Source of the DNA: Anaerolineales bacterium | GTDB lineage: Bacteria; Chloroflexota; Anaerolineae; Anaerolineales; UBA11579 | Length of the DNA stretch: 64,000 bases | Direction of reading: 5' to 3' | Assembly (NCBI GenBank): GCA_019637755.1 | Contig: JAHBVC010000002.1 | Span: 1-64,000 of the forward strand | Shown: in pieces, positions 28,379 through 37,026 of the stretch | How the letters are laid out: each line of letters starts with the position of its first letter | Numbering within the stretch: position 1 is the stretch's first letter | Translations under genes and position numbers: made by a program | Notes under the pieces: model-generated | Told to the model about the DNA's origin: nothing | Seen by the model: the letters and a program-made list of their open reading frames with translations, nothing else | The model's database searches: none

Positions 28379-29687
28379 CCAGAACAGCCACATGCAGCCG
28401 GATACGGTTGGCGACCCCAACTGCCCCCATTGCGGCGGTCTGGGCTACGTGCGCGCTGACAAGCCGCTGGGGCACCCGGAGTTTGGCCGCACGGTCATCT
28501 GCACCTGCCGCAAGGATGAGGTGGCGCTGCAAGCCCGCCGCCGCCTGTACGCCATCAGCCGCCTGGACGAGCTCAACGAGCTCACCTTCGAGAACTTTGA
28601 GCCGCGCGGCCGCGTGGGCCTGCCCGCCCGCCAGGCCGATTCGTTGGAGCTGGCCTTCAACCAATCGCAACAGTTTGCCCAGAATATGGAAGGCTGGCTG
28701 CTCTTTGAAGGCGGCTACGGCAGCGGCAAGACCCATCTGGCGGCTGCCATCGCCAACTTCGCCGTGCAGATTGGCCTGCCCACGATCTTCATCACCGTGC
28801 CCGATTTGCTGGACAGCTTGCGCTTCACTTACGGCTCCGCCGAGGAAAGTTTCGAAGAACGTTTCGAAGAAATTCGCCAGGCACCGCTGCTGATCCTGGA
28901 TGATTTCGGTACGCAGAACGCCACGGCCTGGGCGCAGGAAAAGCTGTTCCAGATCATCAACCACCGCTACATCAACCGCCTGCCGCTGATCGTCACCACG
29001 AATTTGGCCCTCGACCAGATCGAGGGCCGCATCCGCTCGCGCCTGAGCGACCCGGAGCTGGTGACCCAGATCCGCATGCTGGCCCCTGACTTCCGCCGCC
29101 CCACCGACGACAGCGCCAACGAGCTTTCCTCGCTGCACCTGCTACGTGAGCGCAACTTTGCCAGCTTTGACCTGCGCGAGGGCGAGGGGCTGCCGGCTGC
29201 CGACAGCCGCAGCCTAAAGAAAGCCTTCGACGCGGCACGCAAGTTTGCCGAGAAGCCCAAGGGCTGGCTGGTGTTCACCGGCGGCCACGGCAGCGGCAAG
29301 ACGCACCTGGCCGCCGCCATCGCCAACTACGCCCAGGACCTGGGGCGCATGCCGCTGTTCATCATGGTGCCAGATCTGCTCGACCATCTGCGCGCTACCT
29401 TCAACCCCAACAGCCCAGTGAGCTACGACCAGCGCTTCGAAGAGATGCGCAACGCCGAACTATTGGTGCTGGACGATTTGGGCACGCAATCCGCCACCCC
29501 CTGGGCGCGCGAAAAGCTGTATCAGCTCTTCACCCACCGCTACAACGCCCAGTTGCCCACGGTGATCACCACCGCCGACCGGCTGGAGGACATGGACTCG
29601 CGCATCAGAGCGCGCATGCTGGACACGCGCCTGTGCACGATATACGCGCTGACTGCGCCGGCCTACACCGGGCGCAAGAAGCGGTAG
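28296..29687 (+). CDS. DnaC/DnaI-like helicase loader with two tandem AAA+ domains
   Basis: A 463-aa protein starting at ATG 28296. After a Ser/Thr/Asn-rich tail there is a zinc-finger-like pair, CPHC (43-46) and CTC (69-71). Two full AAA+ modules follow: Walker A GGYGSGKTH (139-147) with Walker B LLILDDFGTQ, and Walker A GGHGSGKTH (329-337) with LLVLDDLGTQ, about 190 residues apart and clearly duplicated. Usual DnaC/DnaI loaders of about 250-310 aa have one. Both modules keep their ATPase motifs. It follows dnaB and the DnaD-like gene, supporting a loader role. Confidence 0.88.
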   Translation: MSDELKGILKKIGEATSKANSQTSSNTNQNSHMQPDTVGDPNCPHCGGLGYVRADKPLGHPEFGRTVICTCRKDEVALQARRRLYAISRLDELNELTFENFEPRGRVGLPARQADSLELAFNQSQQFAQNMEGWLLFEGGYGSGKTHLAAAIANFAVQIGLPTIFITVPDLLDSLRFTYGSAEESFEERFEEIRQAPLLILDDFGTQNATAWAQEKLFQIINHRYINRLPLIVTTNLALDQIEGRIRSRLSDPELVTQIRMLAPDFRRPTDDSANELSSLHLLRERNFASFDLREGEGLPAADSRSLKKAFDAARKFAEKPKGWLVFTGGHGSGKTHLAAAIANYAQDLGRMPLFIMVPDLLDHLRATFNPNSPVSYDQRFEEMRNAELLVLDDLGTQSATPWAREKLYQLFTHRYNAQLPTVITTADRLEDMDSRIRARMLDTRLCTIYALTAPAYTGRKKR

Positions 29688-29716
29688 CAACTCATACTAG
29701 TTTAGGGCAGGGAAAG

Positions 29717-30529
29717 ATGAATTTTAGTCAGCGCATGGGAATTAGCCCAGTTAATGAGACTATTCAAGTTGCAGAAATGTCCGATTCTTTGCGAAATAGA
29801 CTTTGGAATGTAATTTACACATTTGTCTTCAACGAAGGTCACGTTGGCTTCAAAGGTATGGATATCAGAACAGTAAGCATTAAGTTCTACCATTCATTTT
29901 TGAAGCTCCCTGTTGACCATGTACCCAGCAACCCAGTTGCACAACTTGAATTTTTTCGTAATTTCTTTTTTACATCTGCTTGGCATGGGGTGTATGATTT
30001 TATTGAATGGCTAATCTCAAAAGATCTAATGTCAACTGATGCAATCGAGATTCTAGAGGATGTTCTTGTTAGCGAGTTTTCTGGCTACAGAATTATCGAC
30101 GGAAATTTTCTTCCAATTACGAGCCCTGAGGAAATCTCGACCATTCAAGCTGCCATAGATCAAACAGAGATACCCGGAGCTTCCACCCATCTAACTCGGG
30201 CAATTGAATTGCTATCTGATAAAGAGAAGCCCGATTACCGCAATTCAATTAAAGAATCAATTTCTGCAGTGGAAAGCGCTGCCCAAAAACTTGCTAACTT
30301 ACCCAAGGCTACTTTAGGCGATGCCATCAAGTTAATTGAACAGAAACATCGCATTCATCCCGCCCTCAAAGATGGTTTGCTCAAAATTTATGGATACACG
30401 AGTAATGAAGAGGGAGTAAGGCATGCAATGCAAGATAGTCCAGATTTGCGCCAAGAAGATGCATTATTGCTTTTGGTTATGTGCTCAGCCTTTGTGAACT
30501 ATCTAAGCGCAAAGTCGAAGCAATCTTAA
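29717..30529 (+). CDS. AbiJ-like (HEPN/AbiJ-NTD) protein, putative phage defence
   Basis: A 270-aa protein. The N-terminus (FSQRMGISPVNETIQVAEMSDSLRNRLWN) matches my memory of AbiJ N-terminal domain proteins. The second half (LSDKEKPDYRNSIKESISAVE...ATLGDAIKLI...HPALKDGLLKIYGYTSNEEGVRHA) is the typical C-terminal segment of that family. Lactococcal AbiJ gives abortive infection, but activity here is unproven. The gene is visibly AT-richer than its neighbours (for example 29945-29985) and uses codons such as ATA, TTA and AGA that they avoid, which suggests recent transfer. The ATG at 29717 is preceded by AGGGAAAG only. There is no partner gene. Confidence 0.75.
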   Translation: MNFSQRMGISPVNETIQVAEMSDSLRNRLWNVIYTFVFNEGHVGFKGMDIRTVSIKFYHSFLKLPVDHVPSNPVAQLEFFRNFFFTSAWHGVYDFIEWLISKDLMSTDAIEILEDVLVSEFSGYRIIDGNFLPITSPEEISTIQAAIDQTEIPGASTHLTRAIELLSDKEKPDYRNSIKESISAVESAAQKLANLPKATLGDAIKLIEQKHRIHPALKDGLLKIYGYTSNEEGVRHAMQDSPDLRQEDALLLLVMCSAFVNYLSAKSKQS

Positions 30530-30936
30530 ATTTGCCAATCCTCACCACCTGCGTGCATCCTTCCTTCCCCAGCCGCTAGTTGAAGCCAGTCTTGGCAATC
30601 TACCACCGAACTCCGTAGGGGCGCAGCATGCTGCGCCCCTACTAATCACCCAAACCGACATGCCTCGCGTGTCGCCCTGAGCGCAGCGAAGGGCATCCGC
30701 AGACCCAATTCCATAAAAACCACCCCGCCGGAAACGCGTGAGGGTGCAGCCCAGTGACCCCCCAACTGCAGCCGGTTCCCGCTTCCCACTATACGAGGAG
30801 CAACAGGGCGAGCAGGCCTTTTGTAAGCCGCTTGTTGCGACGTGGCAATCTGCCTTTACTGATCCACCCAAACAAAAAAAAGCGGCCAGCTTGCGCCAAC
30901 CGCTCTCAACTCTCAACTCAAACCACAATGCCTAAC
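30530..30936. repeat. Gene-free 407-bp spacer with repeat remnants
   Basis: No convincing gene. It contains the 28-bp palindrome listed separately and, at about 30671-30705, a segment related to the 147-bp array at 49381 (CCTGAGCGCAGCGAAGGGC compared with CCTGAGCG...AGCGAAGGATC). A block of mixed sequence with an A-run (30870-30880) follows up to the dtxR-like stop. It separates the foreign-looking AbiJ gene from core genes. Confidence 0.5.
30615..30642. repeat. 28-bp perfect palindrome
   Basis: The half-site GTAGGGGCGCAGCA is followed directly by its reverse complement TGCTGCGCCCCTAC, with no loop. Palindromes of this style (GTAGGGGCGC...GCGCCCCTAC) are, from memory, scattered repeats in many environmental bacterial genomes. 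It could extrude as a hairpin or act as a transcription stop. Confidence 0.8.
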
Positions 30937-31614
30937 TTAGCTCGCCTTGGTCTCTTCCACCCACAGGCTGCTGGCCAGCTCATAGCCGATCACCTGGTCG
31001 TTGCGGCCCATCTGCAGACGCAGCGGGCCGTTGAACGGCGCCCGGCTCACCAGGGTGAACTCCACGCCCGGGGTCAGGCCCAGGTTGGCAATGTAGCGCA
31101 GCTTATCCATATCATGGGTGCGCACCCGCGTTAGCTTGCAGCTCACGCCCACTTCTTTATCCACCAGCGGGCCATCGTTGGGGAACGTGATCGTGCCGTC
31201 CTTGGTCGGGATCGGCTCGCCGTGCGGGCAATTAGTCGGGAAGCCGGCAAGCTGGTCAATACGGTCTTCGAGCTCCTCGTTGATGCCGCGCTCGAACACA
31301 TCGGTGAGCTCGTGGGCCGAGGCCCAGTCGTAGCCCATCACCTTCACCAGGAACACCTCGCCCAGGCGGTGGCGGCGCAGCGCCGGCATGGCGATGCGTT
31401 CGCCTTCTTTGGTGAGACGCACGCCGCGGTACGGCTCGTAGGTGGCAAAGCCAGCATCGGTAAGACGCTTGACCATGCGGGCAATCGCCTGCGGCGAGGA
31501 TTCCACTTGCTCGGCCAGGTGCGAGAGCGACACTTTGCCCTCATCCTGCTGGATGCGGAACACCTCGGCAGCATAGCGCTGCATGGCGGGGCTTACCTGG
31601 GAGCTACTCGTCAT
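30937..31614 (-). CDS. DtxR/MntR-family metal-dependent regulator
   Basis: A 225-aa iron- or manganese-responsive repressor. An N-terminal winged helix (VSLSHLAEQVESSPQAIARMVKRLTDAGFATYEPYRGVRLT) is followed by the dimerisation and metal-binding domain with RRHRLGEVFLVKVMGYDWASAHELTD and GFPTNCPHGEPIP, in which the Cys, His and Glu ligands of the family are recognisable. A C-terminal FeoA/SH3-like domain completes it. A TATAAT on the minus strand near 31670 would give a leader of about 50 nt. It is divergent from phoU. Confidence 0.9.
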   Translation of the reverse strand: MTSSSQVSPAMQRYAAEVFRIQQDEGKVSLSHLAEQVESSPQAIARMVKRLTDAGFATYEPYRGVRLTKEGERIAMPALRRHRLGEVFLVKVMGYDWASAHELTDVFERGINEELEDRIDQLAGFPTNCPHGEPIPTKDGTITFPNDGPLVDKEVGVSCKLTRVRTHDMDKLRYIANLGLTPGVEFTLVSRAPFNGPLRLQMGRNDQVIGYELASSLWVEETKAS

Positions 31615-31818
31615 AGGTTCGTTTCAACCTGGGTGTTAATATGATTTTTCTGATACAAATTCAGTCTATTATACTAGCAAAGCCGCAAACTGGCACAGCC
31701 ACCTGCCCACCCGCCCCTCTGCTAAGGCCGAAAACAAACAATTAACCATTTAATAAAGCACCGTGGCTGCGCCTCAGCATATACTGAGGGCCTATGTATA
31801 ATGAGGGCTGAGGTGGCT

Positions 31819-32514
31819 GTGAACGCAAATACGCGCGAAACATTGGAACGCAAACTAGGGGAATTGATGGATGAGGTGCTGCTGCTCGGCAGCATGGTGG
31901 AGCAAGCCACGCTGCAATCGGTGCGCTCGCTGCGCGAGCGCAATTTCGTCCTCTCCGAAGAGGTCTACAAGAACGATAAGCGCATCAATACCAAGCGTTT
32001 CGAGATTGAAGAGCGCACCATCACGCTGATCGCCACCCAGCAGCCTATGGCGCGCGATCTACGCATGCTCACCGCCGTGCTGGAAGTGATCACGGAGCTG
32101 GAGCGCATGGGCGATTATGCCAAGGGCATTGCGCGCATCACCCACAATCTCGGCGGCCAGACCCGCCTCAAGCCGCCCAGCGGCCTGAGCACGATGGCCG
32201 ATATCGGCGTGGACATGCTGCACAAGGCGCTTGAAGCCTTCGTCTCCGGCAAGGTGGAGCTGGCACGCAGCGTGCCCAAGCAAGACGATGAGGTGGACGC
32301 GCTGTTCAACGAAGTGCAGCGCGAAATTCTCGACCAGATGATCGCCGCCCCCGAGAGCATCGATCAGATCAATCATCTGCTGTGGGCCTGCCATAACCTG
32401 GAGCGCCTGGCCGACCGCGTGATCAACATCTGTGAGCGCACCGCCTACATCGCCACCGGCGAGATGCGCGAGTTTGACGTAAGCGACGACGAGAAGTGGC
32501 AGCCGGCCGAATAG
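31819..32514 (+). CDS. phoU: Phosphate-signalling protein PhoU
   Basis: A 231-aa all-helical protein with two PhoU repeats, including ERMGDYAKGIARI and NLERLADRVINICERTAY, whose acidic clusters bind metal. PhoU dampens PstSCAB/PhoR phosphate signalling. I place the start at GTG 31819 (VNANTRETLERKLGELM), which has GAGG upstream. An ATG at 31801 is inside the -10 hexamer TATAAT (31797-31802) and so is unlikely. No pst or phoR genes lie in the window, so it is detached from the usual operon here. Confidence 0.9.
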   Translation: MNANTRETLERKLGELMDEVLLLGSMVEQATLQSVRSLRERNFVLSEEVYKNDKRINTKRFEIEERTITLIATQQPMARDLRMLTAVLEVITELERMGDYAKGIARITHNLGGQTRLKPPSGLSTMADIGVDMLHKALEAFVSGKVELARSVPKQDDEVDALFNEVQREILDQMIAAPESIDQINHLLWACHNLERLADRVINICERTAYIATGEMREFDVSDDEKWQPAE

Positions 32515-32539
32515 CGCCGCGGCTCAGGTCACTTTCGGT

Positions 32540-32568
32540 TTGACACCCGCGCATGGCTGTGTCATACT
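32540..32568 (+). promoter_or_regulatory. Promoter of a short transcript
   Basis: A perfect -35 hexamer TTGACA (32540-32545), a 17-nt spacer and CATACT (32563-32568; 4 of 6 consensus bases) would start transcription near 32575, in the gap between phoU and the response regulator gene. Confidence 0.6.
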
Positions 32569-32574
32569 CCAGTC

Positions 32575-32725
32575 AGTTCCCACCCCCGCTATCCCACTCG
32601 CGAGGAGGTGTTGCCCATGGATAGTATCCGTCTTAGCGCAGCGGCAGCACTCCTCACCATTGTGAGCTAACGCTGTCGCTGCGCAACAAAACCAAAGAGC
32701 CCGTTACCGGGCTCTTTGGCTTTTT
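32575..32725 (+). ncRNA. Candidate small RNA or micro-ORF transcript with own terminator
   Basis: A self-contained unit of about 150 nt. It has the promoter above, a strong Shine-Dalgarno (GAGGAGGTG, 32602-32610) and an ATG at 32617 opening a 17-residue frame (MDSIRLSAAAALLTIVS, stop at 32668-32670). A perfect terminator closes it (CCAAAGAGCCCG-TTAC-CGGGCTCTTTGG with a T5 run, 32692-32725). The micro-ORF overlaps a strong stem: GCGCAGCGGCAGC (32636-32648) pairs with GCTGTCGCTGCGC (32672-32684), enclosing a second hairpin CTCAC-CATT-GTGAG. It could be a regulatory RNA, a peptide gene or both. No known family was recognised. Confidence 0.5.
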
Positions 32726-32742
32726 AAAACTAGCTGATCAAT

Positions 32743-33183
32743 CTAGTCCGGCGTGGGCAGCTTCACCACGCTGAGCCAATATTGCTTGAACGAGCTGACC
32801 ACTTTCAAGAACTTATCCATGCTCACCGGCTTGACGATATACGAGCTGGCAAACTGGCGATAGCTCTCGGTGATATCGGCCTCATCTTGCGAGGTGGTCA
32901 GCACCACCACCGGAATGCGCTTCAAATCTGCATCCTGCTTGATGGCCGCCAATACCTCACGCCCATTCATGCGCGGCAGGTTTAGATCCAGCAAGATCAG
33001 ATCGGGGCGCGGTGCATCGGCAAACTGGCCGCGGCGGTGCAAAAAATCCATCGCTTGTTCACCATCCATGGCCACATGCAGGTTATTGGTCAGCATGCCA
33101 TCCTTGAAGGCTTCCTGCGTCAAGCGCACGTCACCGGGGTTGTCTTCAACCAACAGAATATCGATCAATTGAGCATTCTCCAT
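32743..33183 (-). CDS. Single-domain response regulator (Rcp1-like)
   Basis: A 146-aa CheY-like receiver with ILLVEDNPGDVRLTQEAF (acidic pair), phospho-acceptor Asp in LILLDLNLPRMNG, Thr in VVVLTTSQDE and Lys in YIVKPVSMDKF. The EDNPGD start and length are typical of Rcp1-type regulators that work with phytochrome-like kinases. It has no output domain. It lies 14 bp downstream of the histidine kinase gene on the same strand, so the two are almost certainly a pair. Confidence 0.93.
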   Translation of the reverse strand: MENAQLIDILLVEDNPGDVRLTQEAFKDGMLTNNLHVAMDGEQAMDFLHRRGQFADAPRPDLILLDLNLPRMNGREVLAAIKQDADLKRIPVVVLTTSQDEADITESYRQFASSYIVKPVSMDKFLKVVSSFKQYWLSVVKLPTPD

Positions 33184-33197
33184 CGTACTCCTCCTGT

Positions 33198-35237
33198 TTA
33201 GATCAGCCGGCGGGCGCGCTGTTCAATGCTTTCGGCGGCCGGGGCAGCCACGGCGTCCTCGGCCGGCTGGGCCTCCGGGCGGTCCATCAGCTTGGGGTCA
33301 GGTTCGGCGGGCAGCGTAAAGTAAAACGTGGTGCCCTGCCCCGGCGTCGATTCGACCCAGATGCGGCCGCCGTGGCGCTCGATGATCTTCTTGCAGATCG
33401 CCAGGCCGATACCGGTGCCCTCGTAGACCTCACGGCTGTTCAGGCGCTGGAAGATGACAAAGATGCGCTCAGCATGCTTGGGGTCAAAGCCAATGCCATT
33501 GTCTTGCACGCTGAACAAGTAGTGCTCGCCATCGCGCACCGCATTGATCGCCACAATCGGTTGGCGCTCGGCACGGAATTTGATCGCATTGCCCACCAGG
33601 TTCTGAAACACCTGGGTGAACTGGTTACGATCCACGAACACCGCCGGCAGGCTGCCATACTCAATGCGGGCCTCGTTCTCCTTGATACGCATCGAGAGGT
33701 TCTGCAGTGCCTCTTCCAGCACACTGCCAGATTGCACAACTTCCGGATCGCGCCCACGCGTCCCCACGCGTGAGAAGGCCAAAAGATCCTGGATCAAACG
33801 CTGCATGCGCGAAGCGCCATCCACGGCGAAGCCAATGAATTCGCGCGCATCATCATCCAGCTTGTCGCTGTAGCGTGATTCGAGCAATTGCATATAGCTG
33901 CTCACCATGCGCAAGGGCTCTTGCAGATCATGCGAGGCTACATAGGCGAACTGCTCGAGCTCTTTGTTCGAGCGCTCCAGGTCCAAATTTTTGCTGCGCA
34001 GATCGTCTTCCAGCTTTTTCTGGTCAGTAATATCCGTCCAGATCCCGCCCAGGCCCAGCAACTCCTCTGCTTCATTGAACAGCGGAAACTTGAGATTGAG
34101 GTAGGTGCGCTCAACCCCATCCACCACGGCGCTGAGCTCGGCGCTGGCTGGCCGCCGGGTCAGCAAGGCCTGGACTTCGTTTTCCAGCACGCCTTCCAGC
34201 AGCGGCTCCTTGAAGACGGCATCCGCCTCCTGGCCAATGATCGCCGCGGTGGGGAGCTGCACCAGCCGGCTGAATTGCGAATTGGCCATCTGGTAGCGCC
34301 CGGCCACATCTTTGATCGAGATTGCCGAAGGCGAATTCTCGATCAGCGAACTTAGCTGGCGCGACACCGCATCCAGGTTGATCTCCAGGGTGCGTTGGGC
34401 CTGCCCGGCCAGGTACATACGCTCTGCACTGGTGATCACGATGAAGCCCAACAGCAGCATGGCCGTGATCGTATAAGTAGAGCGACTGATCGCCGCCTCG
34501 TACCAACCACGGTCTTCACCATAGTAAATCAGCCAGCCCAGCATAAATGGCACCAACAGTACGGTAGCCAGCAGGCGGCGCGTGGCGGCGCCGTGCGGCG
34601 TGGGCGCGATTAAACGATCCATCCAGCCGCGATCTTCCATCTGTAGTAAAAGCACCAGCGTGGCGAACACCATCAGCAGCGAGGTGTTGAGTGCCATGCC
34701 AAAATACAAAAAGATACTATCGCCAAAGGCCAGGCTGAAGGGGAAGCTGAGGAACACGCTCAAGCTGATGATCTGCACCAACACGAGGATGTAGCGGCGC
34801 GTCTTCTCAGACCAGGCCTTTTCCATTATGACGGTCAGCGAGATCAAGCTGAGGGAGATAGCCGTAGGCGCCGACATACGCCCAAGCGCATCCGTTGCTA
34901 CCGAGCCCATATCGTCTACAAATGGGAATTCATCAATGCCCAAATTGATCTTGAAAAGAAACTGCACCAGGGTGAGCAGAGCGAGCAAACATACCAGGCT
35001 AGCCAGTAGCCGCGCGGCGCGCTGCTTGCGCAGGCTGGGCTGCTGGTGCAACACCAGCGCCGCGCCGAGCAAGATGAAGCACAAGGCCGTGTTGGCCTTC
35101 ATGGTGGCTTGATCAGGCAGAATGGAGGTGAGTGCCGGGCTGTGAACCGCCCAACCCAGATAGACCAGCAGGCCGAAGAACAGTACCAGCCAACTGAGCA
35201 CCAGAGGAATACGTTTGGTTGTGATGGCGGCCTCCAC
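33198..35237 (-). CDS. Membrane histidine kinase with PAS domain
   Basis: A 679-aa sensor. About seven or eight transmembrane helices occupy the first 270 residues (a MASE-like integral sensor). A PAS domain follows (around 300-410), then a HisKA dimerisation helix with the phospho-His in [16 protein letters not shown] and an HATPase_c domain with NAIKFR (N box), DNGIGFD (G1) and [12 protein letters not shown] (G2). The HDLQEPLR form of the H box is that of phytochrome-like kinases that pair with Rcp1 regulators, and such a regulator follows. It starts with GTG at 35237. Confidence 0.92.
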   Translation of the reverse strand: MEAAITTKRIPLVLSWLVLFFGLLVYLGWAVHSPALTSILPDQATMKANTALCFILLGAALVLHQQPSLRKQRAARLLASLVCLLALLTLVQFLFKINLGIDEFPFVDDMGSVATDALGRMSAPTAISLSLISLTVIMEKAWSEKTRRYILVLVQIISLSVFLSFPFSLAFGDSIFLYFGMALNTSLLMVFATLVLLLQMEDRGWMDRLIAPTPHGAATRRLLATVLLVPFMLGWLIYYGEDRGWYEAAISRSTYTITAMLLLGFIVITSAERMYLAGQAQRTLEINLDAVSRQLSSLIENSPSAISIKDVAGRYQMANSQFSRLVQLPTAAIIGQEADAVFKEPLLEGVLENEVQALLTRRPASAELSAVVDGVERTYLNLKFPLFNEAEELLGLGGIWTDITDQKKLEDDLRSKNLDLERSNKELEQFAYVASHDLQEPLRMVSSYMQLLESRYSDKLDDDAREFIGFAVDGASRMQRLIQDLLAFSRVGTRGRDPEVVQSGSVLEEALQNLSMRIKENEARIEYGSLPAVFVDRNQFTQVFQNLVGNAIKFRAERQPIVAINAVRDGEHYLFSVQDNGIGFDPKHAERIFVIFQRLNSREVYEGTGIGLAICKKIIERHGGRIWVESTPGQGTTFYFTLPAEPDPKLMDRPEAQPAEDAVAAPAAESIEQRARRLI

Positions 35238-35320
35238 TCAGCAACAACTTGCAGTTATGCAAGCTGCCCGCCCCAGCTTACCTGATTTCTGAAACCCGCC
35301 TGCTAACAGATTTGCAAGGG

Positions 35321-36907
35321 TTACGCTGAGAGGATTACGGCGCTGTTCTTGCCTTGCTGCTTGGCCTGATACAGGGCCTGGTCTGCCACCTGCAACAACG
35401 CCTCGCCAGTTTGGGCGTGCAGCGGGAAGCTGGTCACCCCGGCGGAGATGGTGGTGCGTATCGTCTGGCCCTGGATCACGATTGGCTGCTCGGCGAAGCG
35501 CCGGCGGCACTCATCAATGCGCTCGCGCGCTCTTTCGGCGCTGGCGCCCGGAAACATGACGATGAACTCGTCCCCGCCATAGCGGCACACGATGTCGCCG
35601 GCGCGGGTGTTCTCCATCAGAATATGGCCCAGGCTCTGCAGCACCGTATCGCCAATCCCATGGCCGTAGACATCATTGAAATTTTTGAACAGGTCAATAT
35701 CCAACATCACCAAACTGAGCGGCTCGTTCTTGCGCGTGGCGTTGGCCAGCTCGCGCGGCAATGATTCCTCCAGATAGCGCCGGTTGAACACCCCGGTCAG
35801 CGAATCGCGAATGCTTTGCTCGCGCAGCTGCGCTTGCAAGGCTTCGTTATGGGCGATCTGCTCACGCAGGCGGCGCTCCACCTCAACGCGCTGCGAGATA
35901 TCGCGCATCACGATCAGGCGGCCCTCAAACCCCCCGGTCTGGTCATACAGCGGCACAACGTGCAGCTCGATCGTGCGGGCGGGTTGGCCCGGCCAGGCCA
36001 GCTCCTGGCTGGCCGGGCGCATCTGCAGCAACAGCGCCGCCAACTGCGGCCAGGCGCCAAACAGCTCGGCTCCCGACCGCCCAATCGGCACTTCATCGCC
36101 GAGGCCAAGCAATTGGCGCGCCGCCGGGTTGTAATCCACCAGGCGGTCGCGTGCATCCAATACCACCAGGCTGTCGCTCATCTGCTCCACCAGCGTGTGA
36201 CGTGCAATCGGCACAATATCCAGCAGGCCCAGGCGGAAGATGGCATAGGCAAAAATGATGCCGGTGAGCGTGAAGGTGAAGGGAGTGAGATCCAAATTGG
36301 GAAAGGGAGCCAGCCCGGCCACGCTGGCCACATTGACCACCAGGGGAATCGCCAAGCCGATCAGGACCGCCAGGATCTGGTTGCGATACAAACCGCGCGA
36401 GGTCACCAGGGCGCGCAACAGGAACCCAATCGCCACCAGGATCAGGCCATAGCCGTAGACCAGGTTGGCGTAGAAACCAAAGCCGCCATCGAAGATCACC
36501 CCCTGCCCTGTCACCCGCTTGCCAGCAAAGAAGACGCCATGCAGCGGATCCGTCCATAGCAGCACCAGGGTCAGGAGCGGGATGGTGATGAGTAGCAGGA
36601 AGCTCAGCCCATTGAGGTAGCGGCCGTGGCCAGTGAACTGCAGCGCGAAACAAAATAGCGCCGTGGGCACACTCAGCACGCCGATATAGGTAAGATCCAG
36701 CCAAAAGAAGGGCGTTGGGCCAGGCAGGCGCAGCCAAAACAACGCATAGGTCAGTGACCACCAGCTCAGGCCCAGCAGCAACACCATCAAGGCGCGCCCG
36801 CCGCGATAGGCCTGCTGGCGCCAATTGGTAAGCGCTACCCCAGCCGACGTGAGGCCGGCAACCGCCAGAGCCAGCGCATATCCCCATTCAATCGTCAAAA
36901 TTGGCAC
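35321..36907 (-). CDS. Membrane diguanylate cyclase (7TM-PAS-GGDEF)
   Basis: A 528-aa protein predicted to make cyclic di-GMP. An N-terminal seven-helix domain of the histidine-kinase 7TM type (about residues 1-220) leads to a PAS domain, a coiled linker and a GGDEF domain with intact active site RYGGDEF (about residue 450) and the upstream SLTGVFNRRYLEE signature. A typical RxxD inhibitory site is not obvious. GTG start at 36907. It lies upstream of the kinase/regulator pair on the same strand, with an 83-bp gap, so signalling genes cluster here. Confidence 0.93.
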   Translation of the reverse strand: MPILTIEWGYALALAVAGLTSAGVALTNWRQQAYRGGRALMVLLLGLSWWSLTYALFWLRLPGPTPFFWLDLTYIGVLSVPTALFCFALQFTGHGRYLNGLSFLLLITIPLLTLVLLWTDPLHGVFFAGKRVTGQGVIFDGGFGFYANLVYGYGLILVAIGFLLRALVTSRGLYRNQILAVLIGLAIPLVVNVASVAGLAPFPNLDLTPFTFTLTGIIFAYAIFRLGLLDIVPIARHTLVEQMSDSLVVLDARDRLVDYNPAARQLLGLGDEVPIGRSGAELFGAWPQLAALLLQMRPASQELAWPGQPARTIELHVVPLYDQTGGFEGRLIVMRDISQRVEVERRLREQIAHNEALQAQLREQSIRDSLTGVFNRRYLEESLPRELANATRKNEPLSLVMLDIDLFKNFNDVYGHGIGDTVLQSLGHILMENTRAGDIVCRYGGDEFIVMFPGASAERARERIDECRRRFAEQPIVIQGQTIRTTISAGVTSFPLHAQTGEALLQVADQALYQAKQQGKNSAVILSA

Positions 36908-36980
36908 CTCGCGCCCACAAAGTAGGCTGACTATATCAAAAATGCCAAAATTTGCCTAAGCCAGGCAAGGGCAACCCACA

Positions 36981-37014
36981 AAAAAAGGCGCCGGTGTTGG
37001 TTACCGGCGCCTTT
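36981..37014 (-). terminator. Terminator of the zinc-binding lipoprotein gene
   Basis: On the minus strand a 12-bp stem (AAAGGCGCCGGT / ACCGGCGCCTTT) with a 7-nt loop is followed by a T-run (complement of 36979-36986), 12 nt after the stop codon. Confidence 0.9.
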
Positions 37015-37026
37015 GCAATGTGTTGC

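Noticed and set aside
30542-30928. 128-codon minus-strand frame in the spacer after the AbiJ-like gene
   Set aside because: It spans the palindrome and repeat remnants, has no ribosome site and shows no recognisable domain.
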